Assembly: GCA_003512805.1 (NCBI GenBank)
Contig: DOOK01000334.1
Location: forward strand, 1-6,442
Source: Erwinia sp.
GTDB taxonomy: Bacteria; Pseudomonadota; Gammaproteobacteria; Enterobacterales; Enterobacteriaceae
Length of the DNA stretch: 6,442 bases
Reading direction: 5' to 3'
The notes beneath the pieces are model-generated. The model made no database searches. It had not been told where the DNA came from and was given only the letters and a program-made list of their open reading frames with translations. The position numbers and the translations under genes are program-made. Position 1 is the stretch's first letter. Each line of letters opens with the position of its first letter. Positions 1 through 5,378 of this stretch are shown here, in pieces.

Positions 1-110
1 TTCCCTGTGCTATCGCTTCGCCGTTCCCTACGCTGTTGCTCGTTGTTCCCTGTGCTATCGCTTCGCTGTTCCCTGCACTTATCGCTCACTGTTTTCTTGG
101 GCTATCGCAC
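1..110. repeat. Degenerate tandem repeat array, unit about 23 bp
   Basis: Five head-to-tail units start at 1, 24, 46, 69 and 92, with lengths 23, 22, 23, 23 and 19. Each begins TTCCCT or a variant (TTTTCT in the last) and carries a GCTATCGC-like core. Units 1 and 3 share the identical 20-mer TTCCCTGTGCTATCGCTTCG. A further TTCCCT at 111 may be a decayed sixth unit. The array begins at the window edge, so its true length is unknown. The period is not a multiple of three and unit lengths vary, so a repeated peptide is unlikely. Each unit lacks a long perfect palindrome, unlike classical REP elements, and there are no unique spacers, so it is not a CRISPR. Confidence 0.75.
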
Positions 111-126
111 TTCCCTGAACACTTTC

Positions 127-237
127 TCAGCGAAAACGTGGACGATTGAGCTGTCTGGTATGCGTCTGCTTGTAATGCTTGTAGCCTGAAAAGATAATCA
201 GCCCGAGACAGACGAAAGGCAGCAGAAAGTAGATCAT
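127..237 (-). CDS. Small single-pass membrane protein, 36 residues, unknown function
   Basis: I do not recognise this protein. The ATG ending at 237 is preceded by GGAGGT five bases upstream, one of the best ribosome binding sites in the window, and this decides the start over the in-frame ATG four codons earlier (249), which itself lies inside the binding site. The product begins MIYFLLPFVCLGLIIFSGYK: residues 2-21 form one hydrophobic membrane segment, followed by a basic, polar tail rich in K, H, R, Q and T. By the positive-inside rule the C-terminal tail is probably cytoplasmic. Its size and layout match the class of bacterial small membrane proteins that modulate larger membrane complexes, but no partner is evident. 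It diverges from apbE, and its 3' end runs into the tandem array. No terminator is seen. The main alternative is a chance frame; the ribosome binding site argues against that. Confidence 0.5.
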   Translation of the reverse strand: MIYFLLPFVCLGLIIFSGYKHYKQTHTRQLNRPRFR

Positions 238-392
238 AAAGACCTCCATTATTGCGGCAAAGCGCCGCGGTAAAGTGGGTTCAATGAGTATACTGAGTAG
301 CATCCGTAAGAAGATCAACCCCGCCTGGTCCGGCGCCATGCTGCATTTTCACGCTTTCAGGACCAAAACTATTGCAGGGAAATTTGCGTAAT

Positions 393-1439
393 ATGAAGAA
401 GAAATGGCTGTACTATCCTGTTATGGCAGCATTTATCCTGCTTTCCGGCTGCGACAGTCATCGTGAAACCGTTGGTGCTTCAGCGCTGGTGCTGGAAGGA
501 CGCACTATGGGAACATTCTGGAGGGTAAGCCTTGCCAACGTGAACCCGAGCCTGAAAAAAAATCTGCAAAAAGCGGTGCAGCAGCAGCTGGATAATGACG
601 ATCGGCAGCTGTCTACCTGGAAAGCCGATTCGGTGCTTTCGCGCTTTAATCAGTATCGCGGGAGCGATCCGCAGCCGATCGGCGACGATATGGCGGACAT
701 TATCACCCTGGCGCTGCGCATCGGTCAGAAAACACAGGGGAAAATGGATATTACCGTCGGGCCGCTGGTTAACCTTTGGGGATTCGGCCCGACCAAACAG
801 CCGACCACCATACCGACGCAGGCGCAGATTGCGGCGGCGCGCGCGCTGACCGGACTGCAGCATCTGCGCGTGATTCAGCGCAGTGAAGGCGCCTATCTGC
901 AAAAGGATCTGCCGGATCTTTATGTCGATCTTTCCACGATGGGGGAAGGATTTGCCACTGATCACCTGGCCCGACTGCTGGAAAAGGAGGGGATCAATAA
1001 CTATCTGGTCTCCGTCGGCGGGGCGGTCCTGACCCGTGGCAAAAATGCCGAGGGCAAGGCCTGGAAAGTCGCTATCCAAAAACCTACCGATAAAGAAAAT
1101 GCGGTACAGGCGGTTGTCGATCTGCAGGGACACGGCATCAGCACTTCTGGCAGCTATCGCAACTATTATGAGCTGAACGGTAAGCGCATCTCGCACGTCA
1201 TCGATCCTGGCACCGGTGCGCCGATCCAGCACAAGCTGGTTTCCGCCACGGTGATTGCGACCACCGCATTGGAAGCGGACGGCTGGGATACCGGCCTGAT
1301 GGTGCTTGGCGAAGAACAGGCGAAGGCGCTGGCGCTGCGTGAACAGCTGGCGGTTTACCTGATCGTTAAGCAGGGCAACGGTTTCAGCAGCTGGATGTCG
1401 CCGCAGTTCAGCGCCTTCCTACAACCCGACGAGCAATAA
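393..1439 (+). CDS. apbE: FAD:protein FMN transferase, lipoprotein ApbE
   Basis: Transfers the FMN moiety of FAD to threonine in target flavoproteins, such as subunits of Rnf or Na+-translocating NADH:quinone reductase complexes, in the periplasm with Mg2+ (known for the family). From the ATG at 393 it is 348 residues, close to E. coli ApbE (about 351). A short basic N-terminus and hydrophobic stretch lead to the lipobox LLSGC, with Cys20 as the lipidated residue; Asp at +2 predicts retention in the inner membrane. Family blocks are intact: TMGTFW near residue 38, MDITVGPLVNLWGFG from 118, VDLSTMGEGFATD around 178-190, SVGGA from 207, GISTSGSYRNYY from 248, SHVIDP from 267 and EADGWDTG from 294. 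A TTG at 372 with AGGA 9 bases upstream could add seven residues before the signal peptide. I prefer the ATG because its signal sequence starts with the usual MKKK, although its AGGGA lies 12 bases away. alkB follows after 39 bp. Confidence 0.95.
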   Translation: MKKKWLYYPVMAAFILLSGCDSHRETVGASALVLEGRTMGTFWRVSLANVNPSLKKNLQKAVQQQLDNDDRQLSTWKADSVLSRFNQYRGSDPQPIGDDMADIITLALRIGQKTQGKMDITVGPLVNLWGFGPTKQPTTIPTQAQIAAARALTGLQHLRVIQRSEGAYLQKDLPDLYVDLSTMGEGFATDHLARLLEKEGINNYLVSVGGAVLTRGKNAEGKAWKVAIQKPTDKENAVQAVVDLQGHGISTSGSYRNYYELNGKRISHVIDPGTGAPIQHKLVSATVIATTALEADGWDTGLMVLGEEQAKALALREQLAVYLIVKQGNGFSSWMSPQFSAFLQPDEQ

Positions 1440-1478
1440 CGGGCCTGTCCTGGGGCAGCGACCCGCTAAGGAGCCATT

Positions 1479-2123
1479 ATGCTGGATTTATTTAGTGAAG
1501 AAGCGCCCTGGCTGGAGCCGCTGGCGGAAGGGGCCGCTATCTTGCGCAGGCGCGTGCGGGACGAAGCCGAAACGCTGCTAAGGCTGGTTGATGAGATAGC
1601 CGCGCAGAATCCTTTTCATCACCGCATTACGCCTGGCGGACATCGCATGTCGGTGGCCATGACCAACTGCGGCGATTTTGGCTGGTCGACGGACTCGCGC
1701 GGCTATCAGTACAGCGAATATGACAGCGTTAGCGGGCAGCGCTGGCCCGCCATGCCGGATCGCTTCCGTCAGCTGGCAGTAGCCTGTGCGCAAGAGGCTG
1801 GTTTTCCCCATTTTCATCCCGATGCCTGCCTGATCAACCGCTACGCGCCGGCGGCGAAGCTCAGCCTGCATCAGGACAAAGACGAGCAGGATATGCGCCA
1901 GCCAATCGTATCGGTTTCGCTTGGGTTGCCCGCCGTTTTTCAGTTTGGCGGTTTTGAGCGCGGCGACGCGGTACAGCGTGTTCTGTTGGAACATGGCGAT
2001 GTGGTGGTGTGGGGCGGACCGTCGCGTCTGCGCTATCATGGCATCCTGCCGCTAAAAGCGGGCAGCCATCCGGCGACCGGCGCGTTTCGCTACAACCTGA
2101 CCTTCCGCCGCGCTTTTCGGTAA
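1479..2123 (+). CDS. alkB: Alpha-ketoglutarate-dependent DNA/RNA oxidative demethylase AlkB
   Basis: A cytoplasmic Fe(II)/2-oxoglutarate dioxygenase that removes methyl groups from 1-methyladenine and 3-methylcytosine in DNA and RNA, releasing formaldehyde (known for the family). At 214 residues it is nearly the length of E. coli AlkB (216). The iron ligands are present as HQD (His131, Asp133) and His187 in YHG. Arg204 and Arg210 in RYNLTFR bind and position 2-oxoglutarate. NRY at 120-122, the base-recognition Asp135, and the N-terminal MLDLF plus TPGGHRMSVAMTNCG blocks are also kept, so the enzyme should be active. The start follows AAGGAG with a 5-base spacer. In E. coli alkB is the second gene of the ada-alkB operon and is induced by methylated Ada. 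Here ada is missing and alkB lies 39 bp after apbE, so it probably shares the apbE transcript. I see no Ada box in that gap. yojI follows after 71 bp. Confidence 0.97.
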   Translation: MLDLFSEEAPWLEPLAEGAAILRRRVRDEAETLLRLVDEIAAQNPFHHRITPGGHRMSVAMTNCGDFGWSTDSRGYQYSEYDSVSGQRWPAMPDRFRQLAVACAQEAGFPHFHPDACLINRYAPAAKLSLHQDKDEQDMRQPIVSVSLGLPAVFQFGGFERGDAVQRVLLEHGDVVVWGGPSRLRYHGILPLKAGSHPATGAFRYNLTFRRAFR

Positions 2124-2139
2124 ACGAGAATTATTATTG

Positions 2140-2190
2140 CTATCGTCCCGCTTCTCATTAAACTGCAGGCTGCTCAGAATAACGGGATAG
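2140..2190 (+). promoter_or_regulatory. Possible hairpin covering the yojI ribosome binding site
   Basis: CTATC-gt-CCCG at 2140-2150 can pair with CGGGATAG at 2183-2190, giving eight pairs with a two-base bulge and a loop of about 32 bases. The 3' arm contains the GGGA (2184-2187) that serves as the ribosome binding site of yojI. If it forms in the mRNA it would lower yojI translation relative to alkB. The loop is long and the pairing could be chance. Confidence 0.25.
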
Positions 2191-2194
2191 TGTG

Positions 2195-3841
2195 ATGGAG
2201 TTACTTCGCGTCGTTTACCGCCAGTATCGCTGGCCCTTCGTGCTGGTTATTGGCCTCAGTCTGCTAAGCGCCGCGCTCGGTATCGGGCTGATTGCCTTTA
2301 TTAACCGCGAACTGATTGTTTCGCTGAACGCCGGCGCCTGGCTGCTGCCCTCTTTTCTGGGCCTGTTGCTGCTGCTGATGGCGGTCACGCTGGCCTCTCA
2401 GCTGGCGCTGACCCTGCTTGGTCACCATTTTGTGTATCGACTGCGCGGTGAATTTATTCGCCGCATCCTGGACACGCAGATCGAACGGATCGAGCAGATA
2501 GGCAGCGCCCAGCTACTGGCCGCCCTGACCAGCGACGTGCGTAGCATCACGCTTGCCTTTGTGCGCCTGCCCGAACTGATTCAGGGCGTGATCCTGACTC
2601 TGGGGTCGGCCGCCTGGCTGGCCTGGCTGTCGCCGAAGATGCTGCTAATCACCGCGCTCTGGCTGGTCATCACTATCGTGGGGGGCTGGCTACTGGTTTC
2701 CCGAGTCTATCGTCACCTGGCGAAGCTACGGGGACTTGAGGACTCGCTCTACGCCGACTATCAGACCATTATTGAAGGACGTAAAGAGCTGGCGCTTAAC
2801 CGCCAGCGTGCGCAGCAAATATACGAAACGGTTTATCAGGAAGACGCTCGCGCTTACCGCCACCATATTGTTCGCGCCGACACCTTCCATCTTAGCGCGG
2901 TCAACTGGTCAAATATCATGATGTTGGGCGCTATCGGGCTGGTCTTCTTTATGGCTAACGGCCTCGGCTGGGCCGATACGGCAGTGGCGGCAACCTATTC
3001 GTTAACGTTGCTGTTCCTGCGTACGCCGCTGCTTTCTGCCGTTGGTGCGTTGCCGACGCTGTTGAGTGCCCAGGTAGCTTTTAACAAACTCCATACCTTC
3101 AGGCTGGCTGATTATCAGGAAAGTTTTGAGCAGCCTGCCCCGGCGCGCGCATGGCAAACCCTGGCGCTGCGCGATGTGGTATTTCATTATGGTGACGGCA
3201 GCTTTGCCGTCGGCCCGATTAACATGACGCTGAAGCGCGGCGAGCTGGTCTTCCTGATCGGCGGTAACGGCAGCGGCAAATCCACCCTGGCGATGCTGCT
3301 GACCGGGCTTTATCAGCCGGTATCCGGCCAAATTCTGCTGGACGGCGTGCCGGTAACGGCAACAGAGAGCGCGGATTACCGGCGCCTCTTTTCTGCCGTC
3401 TTTACGGATGTCCATCTGTTTGACCGCCTGATCGACGCCCGCGGCGAGCCTGCCGATCCGGCTCAGGTACAGCTGTGGCTGGAGCGGCTGCAGATGCAGG
3501 ACAAACTCCAGCTTGAAGGGAATCGCGTGCTTAACCTGAAGCTGTCAAAAGGGCAGAGCAAGCGGCTGGCGATGCTGCTTGCCACGGCGGAACAGCGCGA
3601 TATTTTACTGCTGGATGAGTGGGCCGCCGATCAGGATCCGCATTTCCGTCGCATCTTCTACCGTGAGCTGTTGCCCTGGCTGAAAGAGATGGGCAAAACC
3701 GTTTTTGCCATCAGCCACGACGATCATTACTTTCTGCACGCTGACAGGCTGCTGGAAATGCGCGAAGGTAAACTAAGCGAGCTGACCGGGGAAGCTCGCG
3801 ACCGGGCAACGCTGGATGCGGTAAAAAGTACCGGTACCTGA
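2195..3841 (+). CDS. yojI: ABC transporter YojI, microcin J25-type peptide exporter (fused membrane and ATPase domains)
   Basis: A half-transporter of 548 residues (E. coli YojI 547) that works as a dimer in the inner membrane. In E. coli, YojI with TolC pumps out the lasso peptide microcin J25; the natural substrate is uncertain. It belongs to the cyclic-peptide/SyrD-PvdE-like group. The membrane domain (about residues 1-300) has several hydrophobic helices, with the first near 14-37 and others near 48-75, 130-170 and 240-290. The nucleotide-binding domain has Walker [10 protein letters not shown] (356-364), signature LSKGQ (450-454) in place of LSGGQ, Walker B ILLLDE ending at Glu475, and the H-loop His508 in AISHDD. 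The segment [11 protein letters not shown] takes the place of a usual Q-loop, as I recall for this group. The ATG at 2195 fits E. coli MELL; a GTG one codon earlier is also open. The ribosome binding site is a weak CGGGA. It ends 3 bp before the convergent phosphopantetheinyl transferase gene. Confidence 0.96.
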   Translation: MELLRVVYRQYRWPFVLVIGLSLLSAALGIGLIAFINRELIVSLNAGAWLLPSFLGLLLLLMAVTLASQLALTLLGHHFVYRLRGEFIRRILDTQIERIEQIGSAQLLAALTSDVRSITLAFVRLPELIQGVILTLGSAAWLAWLSPKMLLITALWLVITIVGGWLLVSRVYRHLAKLRGLEDSLYADYQTIIEGRKELALNRQRAQQIYETVYQEDARAYRHHIVRADTFHLSAVNWSNIMMLGAIGLVFFMANGLGWADTAVAATYSLTLLFLRTPLLSAVGALPTLLSAQVAFNKLHTFRLADYQESFEQPAPARAWQTLALRDVVFHYGDGSFAVGPINMTLKRGELVFLIGGNGSGKSTLAMLLTGLYQPVSGQILLDGVPVTATESADYRRLFSAVFTDVHLFDRLIDARGEPADPAQVQLWLERLQMQDKLQLEGNRVLNLKLSKGQSKRLAMLLATAEQRDILLLDEWAADQDPHFRRIFYRELLPWLKEMGKTVFAISHDDHYFLHADRLLEMREGKLSELTGEARDRATLDAVKSTGT

Positions 3842-3844
3842 TTG

Positions 3845-4630
3845 TTATTGATGCAGCGGGACGCCCGTGCCGGACGAAGGGTGGGGAAGGATAACCCAGC
3901 TGGTCAGCCACTCTTTATCCAGCACCACGCAGCCGGTAAAAAGCGTGCCAACGGGAAGGCAGGATAAGCCCCGGTTCAGCCGCAGCGTGACGTGAGTCAG
4001 TCCGGCACGGCAGTCGATGATTTCCGCATCGTTAAAGTGCATGAACTGCCGAAAAAACGGGAACAGCGCCTTATACAGACTCTCTTTCAGAGAAAAAGCG
4101 GCGGTAAGTGAGGTTGCGAAAGGCACGCCGCTGCGCTGCAACAGGCTGTATTCACGCTCGTTAATAATCATATCGCGCATCTCTTCCGCCGCCTCTGGCC
4201 GCATAATCTCTTCACAATCCACGCCGGGAAGCTTTCCTGCCGCCGTACTGGTCAGCAGAAGAGTGATGCAGGCGCGAGTATGCGACAGGGAACCTGCGAT
4301 CCCCTCTGGCCAGACGGGTGCACGATCGGCATCGTTAACCAGCAGGAAATCGGCCACGCCAAACTGGCGCAGCGCTGCCCGTACGCAAACGCGGCTGACG
4401 AGGTATTCCGCCCGGCGTTTCGTCACGGCTCTGTTCAGATGCTCAGGGAAGGGCAGGCGATAATCGGCGAACAGAGAATCACGGTAAAAATCCGCATCGT
4501 AGCGGGCCTGTACCAGCAGCACGTCAGGATGGCCCGCCAGAGGAGAATGCCGGATTGTGTTGAAAAAAAGGTCTGTAGCCGGTGCAGTATCCGGTTCACC
4601 AGGCTGCGAACGATTGCAATCGGCACCCAT
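3845..4630 (-). CDS. entD: EntD-type 4'-phosphopantetheinyl transferase
   Basis: Moves the 4'-phosphopantetheine arm of coenzyme A to a serine of acyl, aryl or peptidyl carrier proteins in non-ribosomal peptide, polyketide or siderophore synthesis; acts in the cytoplasm with Mg2+ (family knowledge). The 261-residue product is longer than E. coli EntD (about 206-209), with roughly 20 extra N-terminal residues and a C-terminal tail. The EntD-like N-terminal domain includes PLAGH near 30-34 and KRRAEYLVSR (71-80). WPEGIAGSLSHT holds His117, GVDCEE holds Asp138 and Glu140 (metal ligands), and FSLKESLYKA (179-188) holds Lys182, Glu183 and Lys187. All catalytic positions are present, although the usual hydrophobic residue between Asp138 and Glu140 is Cys. 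The ATG at 4630 has AGGGA five bases upstream. No carrier-protein or siderophore gene is in the window, so the symbol reflects family, not a proven enterobactin role. It lies 71 bp downstream of the 68-residue gene on the same strand. Confidence 0.88.
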   Translation of the reverse strand: MGADCNRSQPGEPDTAPATDLFFNTIRHSPLAGHPDVLLVQARYDADFYRDSLFADYRLPFPEHLNRAVTKRRAEYLVSRVCVRAALRQFGVADFLLVNDADRAPVWPEGIAGSLSHTRACITLLLTSTAAGKLPGVDCEEIMRPEAAEEMRDMIINEREYSLLQRSGVPFATSLTAAFSLKESLYKALFPFFRQFMHFNDAEIIDCRAGLTHVTLRLNRGLSCLPVGTLFTGCVVLDKEWLTSWVILPHPSSGTGVPLHQ

Positions 4631-4637
4631 CTTTTTC

Positions 4638-4671
4638 CCTGTTTGACAGTCAAAAACAGGATTTAAACAGG
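4638..4671. repeat. CCTGTTT inverted and direct repeats before the phosphopantetheinyl transferase gene
   Basis: On the plus strand CCTGTTTGAC (4638-4647) and GTCAAAAACAGG (4649-4660) form an inverted repeat around one central base, imperfect by two extra A residues. A second AAACAGG at 4665-4671 repeats the half-site exactly 11 bp (one helical turn) from the copy at 4654-4660. The cluster spans the expected -10 and start region of the gene on the minus strand, and its left arm reaches into the AGGG ribosome binding site. It could be an operator for a dimeric repressor or a translation-blocking hairpin. No known consensus was recognised. Confidence 0.45.
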
Positions 4672-4689
4672 TTAGCGTGCCGATAGCAA
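4661..4689 (-). promoter_or_regulatory. Putative promoter of the phosphopantetheinyl transferase gene
   Basis: Read on the minus strand, TTGCTA (4689-4684) and TTAAAT (4666-4661) are each four of six matches to the sigma-70 -35 and -10 boxes, with a 17-base spacer. Transcription would start near 4654, about 24 bases before the ATG, within the CCTGTTT repeats. The gene may alternatively be read from the promoter of the upstream 68-residue gene. Confidence 0.3.
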
Positions 4690-4701
4690 AAGCGCGACGT
4701 A

Positions 4702-4908
4702 TTACTTGTTAGGCGGAATGTGTAACCCTTTCAGGGAAACAACAAAGTGCTCGTTGCCACGGGAGATCTTCGCGCCGCGATCGCACCAGTGGCTTGCGAA
4801 TCGAAAAAAGTCATCGCTGTCAATGTCATAGGCCAGTTCAACCTTGCTGATACCAGACTGCAGCATCTCTTCAGCGTCCCTGTAATTTCTTGCCTTAATC
4901 GTTGCCAT
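4702..4908 (-). CDS. Small soluble protein, 68 residues, function unknown
   Basis: I do not recognise the family. The ATG ending at 4908 has AGGT in CAGGTAATCC with a 6-base spacer, and a promoter-like pair lies just upstream. The product starts MATIKARNYRDAEEML, has mixed acidic and basic residues, no signal peptide and no membrane segment, so it should be cytoplasmic. The acidic stretch YDIDSDDFF at about 27-35 is followed by SHWCDRGAKISRGNEHF (39-55) and a short hydrophobic strand FVVSLKG, ending HIPPNK. The layout suggests a small compact alpha/beta domain. It is on the same strand as the phosphopantetheinyl transferase gene, 71 bp upstream of it, with no clear terminator between, so the two may be co-transcribed. 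A link in function is only a guess. The plausible start and good codon pattern support a real gene. Confidence 0.75.
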   Translation of the reverse strand: MATIKARNYRDAEEMLQSGISKVELAYDIDSDDFFRFASHWCDRGAKISRGNEHFVVSLKGLHIPPNK

Positions 4909-4924
4909 GGGATTACCTGTGATG

Positions 4925-4954
4925 ATTTTATTGCCTCGAAAAGTGTAGTGTCAG
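4925..4954 (-). promoter_or_regulatory. Putative sigma-70 promoter of the 68-residue gene
   Basis: On the minus strand CTGACA (4954-4949) matches the -35 consensus at five of six positions and TAAAAT (4930-4925) matches the -10 at five of six, with an 18-base spacer. The predicted start would be near 4918, leaving only about ten bases before the ATG and placing the ribosome binding site at the very 5' end. That is unusually short, so an upstream alternative using TACACT (4948-4943) as -10 is possible, though it lacks a good -35. Confidence 0.4.
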
Positions 4955-4975
4955 CCTATGTCAGCAATATGACAG
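4949..4975. promoter_or_regulatory. Cluster of three TGTCA half-sites, possible operator
   Basis: TGTCAGC occurs at 4949-4955 and again at 4959-4965, exactly 10 bp apart, and the inverted TGACAG follows at 4970-4975. The last two form the palindrome TGTCA-N6-TGACA. The nearest copy coincides with the putative -35 box of the 68-residue gene. Helical phasing plus promoter overlap is typical of a transcription factor binding region. The factor is unknown to me. Confidence 0.4.
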
Positions 4976-5064
4976 TTTTGTTGCAGCGTTTGGCTTTAGG
5001 ACTTTCGCCATGATCGGGCGGGCCGGAATAAAAGAGGGTAACTGACAGAGCGGCGTTTGAAGGG

Positions 5065-5104
5065 CTTTCCTAATCATTGTATTACAGGGCGGAAAGGGTT
5101 TTTT
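5065..5104 (+). terminator. Terminator-like hairpin followed by T6
   Basis: CTTTCC (5065-5070) pairs with GGAAAG (5091-5096), and just inside it TAAT (5071-5074) can pair with ATTA (5081-5084), leaving CAGGGC as a bulge. Two G residues and a run of six T (5099-5104) follow. It resembles an intrinsic terminator for plus-strand transcripts, but no annotated plus-strand gene precedes it, so it may end a small RNA or be chance. The large bulge weakens the case. Confidence 0.3.
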
Positions 5105-5203
5105 AATGATTTTTAAACGGCCTGGGTCAGGCGGCAGGCTCTTTGTTCAGCCTGGGCAGGCGGGACTTTTCAGAACTTTCTGCCGTCGCGCCCTAACCCA
5201 AAC

Positions 5204-5220
5204 TGGCCTGAGGCCATTTT
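5204..5220 (+). terminator. Short hairpin plus T4, weak intrinsic terminator
   Basis: TGGCC (5204-5208), loop TGA, GGCCA (5212-5216), then TTTT. The stem is GC-rich but has only five pairs, and the T run is short. It would act on plus-strand transcripts and closes the hairpin-rich segment, which fits the 3' end of a small RNA. The evidence is thin. Confidence 0.3.
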
Positions 5221-5334
5221 CGTAAGCTATTTAAAGTTAAGGTTATTTTTGTAAGTATCCGTAAGTCCGATGGTCAGCTTTTGTTGCGGCGCTTTTTCTA
5301 AGACTCCTCCCATGTGTTAAGTGTTGTTTATGAG

Positions 5335-5343
5335 TGCTATGTT
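5335..5343 (+). promoter_or_regulatory. Extended -10 promoter of the acyltransferase gene
   Basis: TGC directly before TATGTT (5338-5343) gives an extended -10 element. There is no good -35 at 16-18 bases upstream, which suggests dependence on the TG extension or on an activator. Transcription would start near 5350, about 29 bases before the ATG and well ahead of the AGGGG ribosome binding site (5369-5373). Confidence 0.4.
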
Positions 5344-5378
5344 GCCGCTTTTGCTTTTTTAGGCTAGCAGGGGTCACC

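Larger units (their letters stand above)
5014..5378. other. Gene-free intergenic region rich in short hairpins
   Basis: No credible coding frame is seen on either strand between the 68-residue gene's upstream region and the acyltransferase start. The stretch holds successive small inverted repeats: GCCTG/CAGGC (5120-5132), CAGGCT/AGCCTG (5135-5154), GCCTG/CAGGC (5150-5161), CAGAA/TTCTG (5171-5182) and TGGCC/GGCCA (5204-5216). It also contains a direct repeat of CCTGGGTCAGGCGG (5121-5134), present as CCTGGGCAGGCGG at 5151-5163. The later half is more AT-rich, with GTAAG repeated at 5222, 5251 and 5261, and includes the promoter-like site before 5379. It could host a small RNA or a palindromic intergenic element. 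Confidence 0.5.

Noticed and set aside
1..110. CRISPR array
   Set aside because: Units are contiguous and degenerate with no unique spacers.
7..189. Plus-strand open frame of 60 codons through the tandem array
   Set aside because: It arises from the repeat, is leucine/serine/arginine-rich, has no ribosome binding site visible in the window, and the repeat period is not a multiple of three.
287..318. Minus-strand promoter for the 36-residue gene using TATACT at 292-287
   Set aside because: The -10 is good, but the best -35 candidate TTGATC (318-313) is 20 bases away and the nearer TTACGG only 11; neither spacing is acceptable.
480..1232. Long open frame of about 250 codons antisense to apbE
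   Set aside because: It mirrors the codon structure of apbE, whose protein matches its family end to end; the antisense product has no recognisable domain and no good ribosome binding site.
1578..2039. Antisense open frame of about 150 codons inside alkB
   Set aside because: Shadow of a fully conserved AlkB gene; no independent support.
2124..2194. Intrinsic terminator between alkB and yojI
   Set aside because: GAGAA/TTCTC is only five pairs with a 21-base loop and no T run, so alkB and yojI may be co-transcribed.
4017..4666. Plus-strand open frames opposite the phosphopantetheinyl transferase gene
   Set aside because: They overlap a minus-strand gene with clear catalytic motifs; the translations are arginine- and serine-rich and unlike a real protein.
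4747..5013. Plus-strand open frame of 88 codons overlapping the 68-residue gene
   Set aside because: No ribosome binding site; it opposes a minus-strand gene that has both a binding site and promoter, and crosses that promoter.
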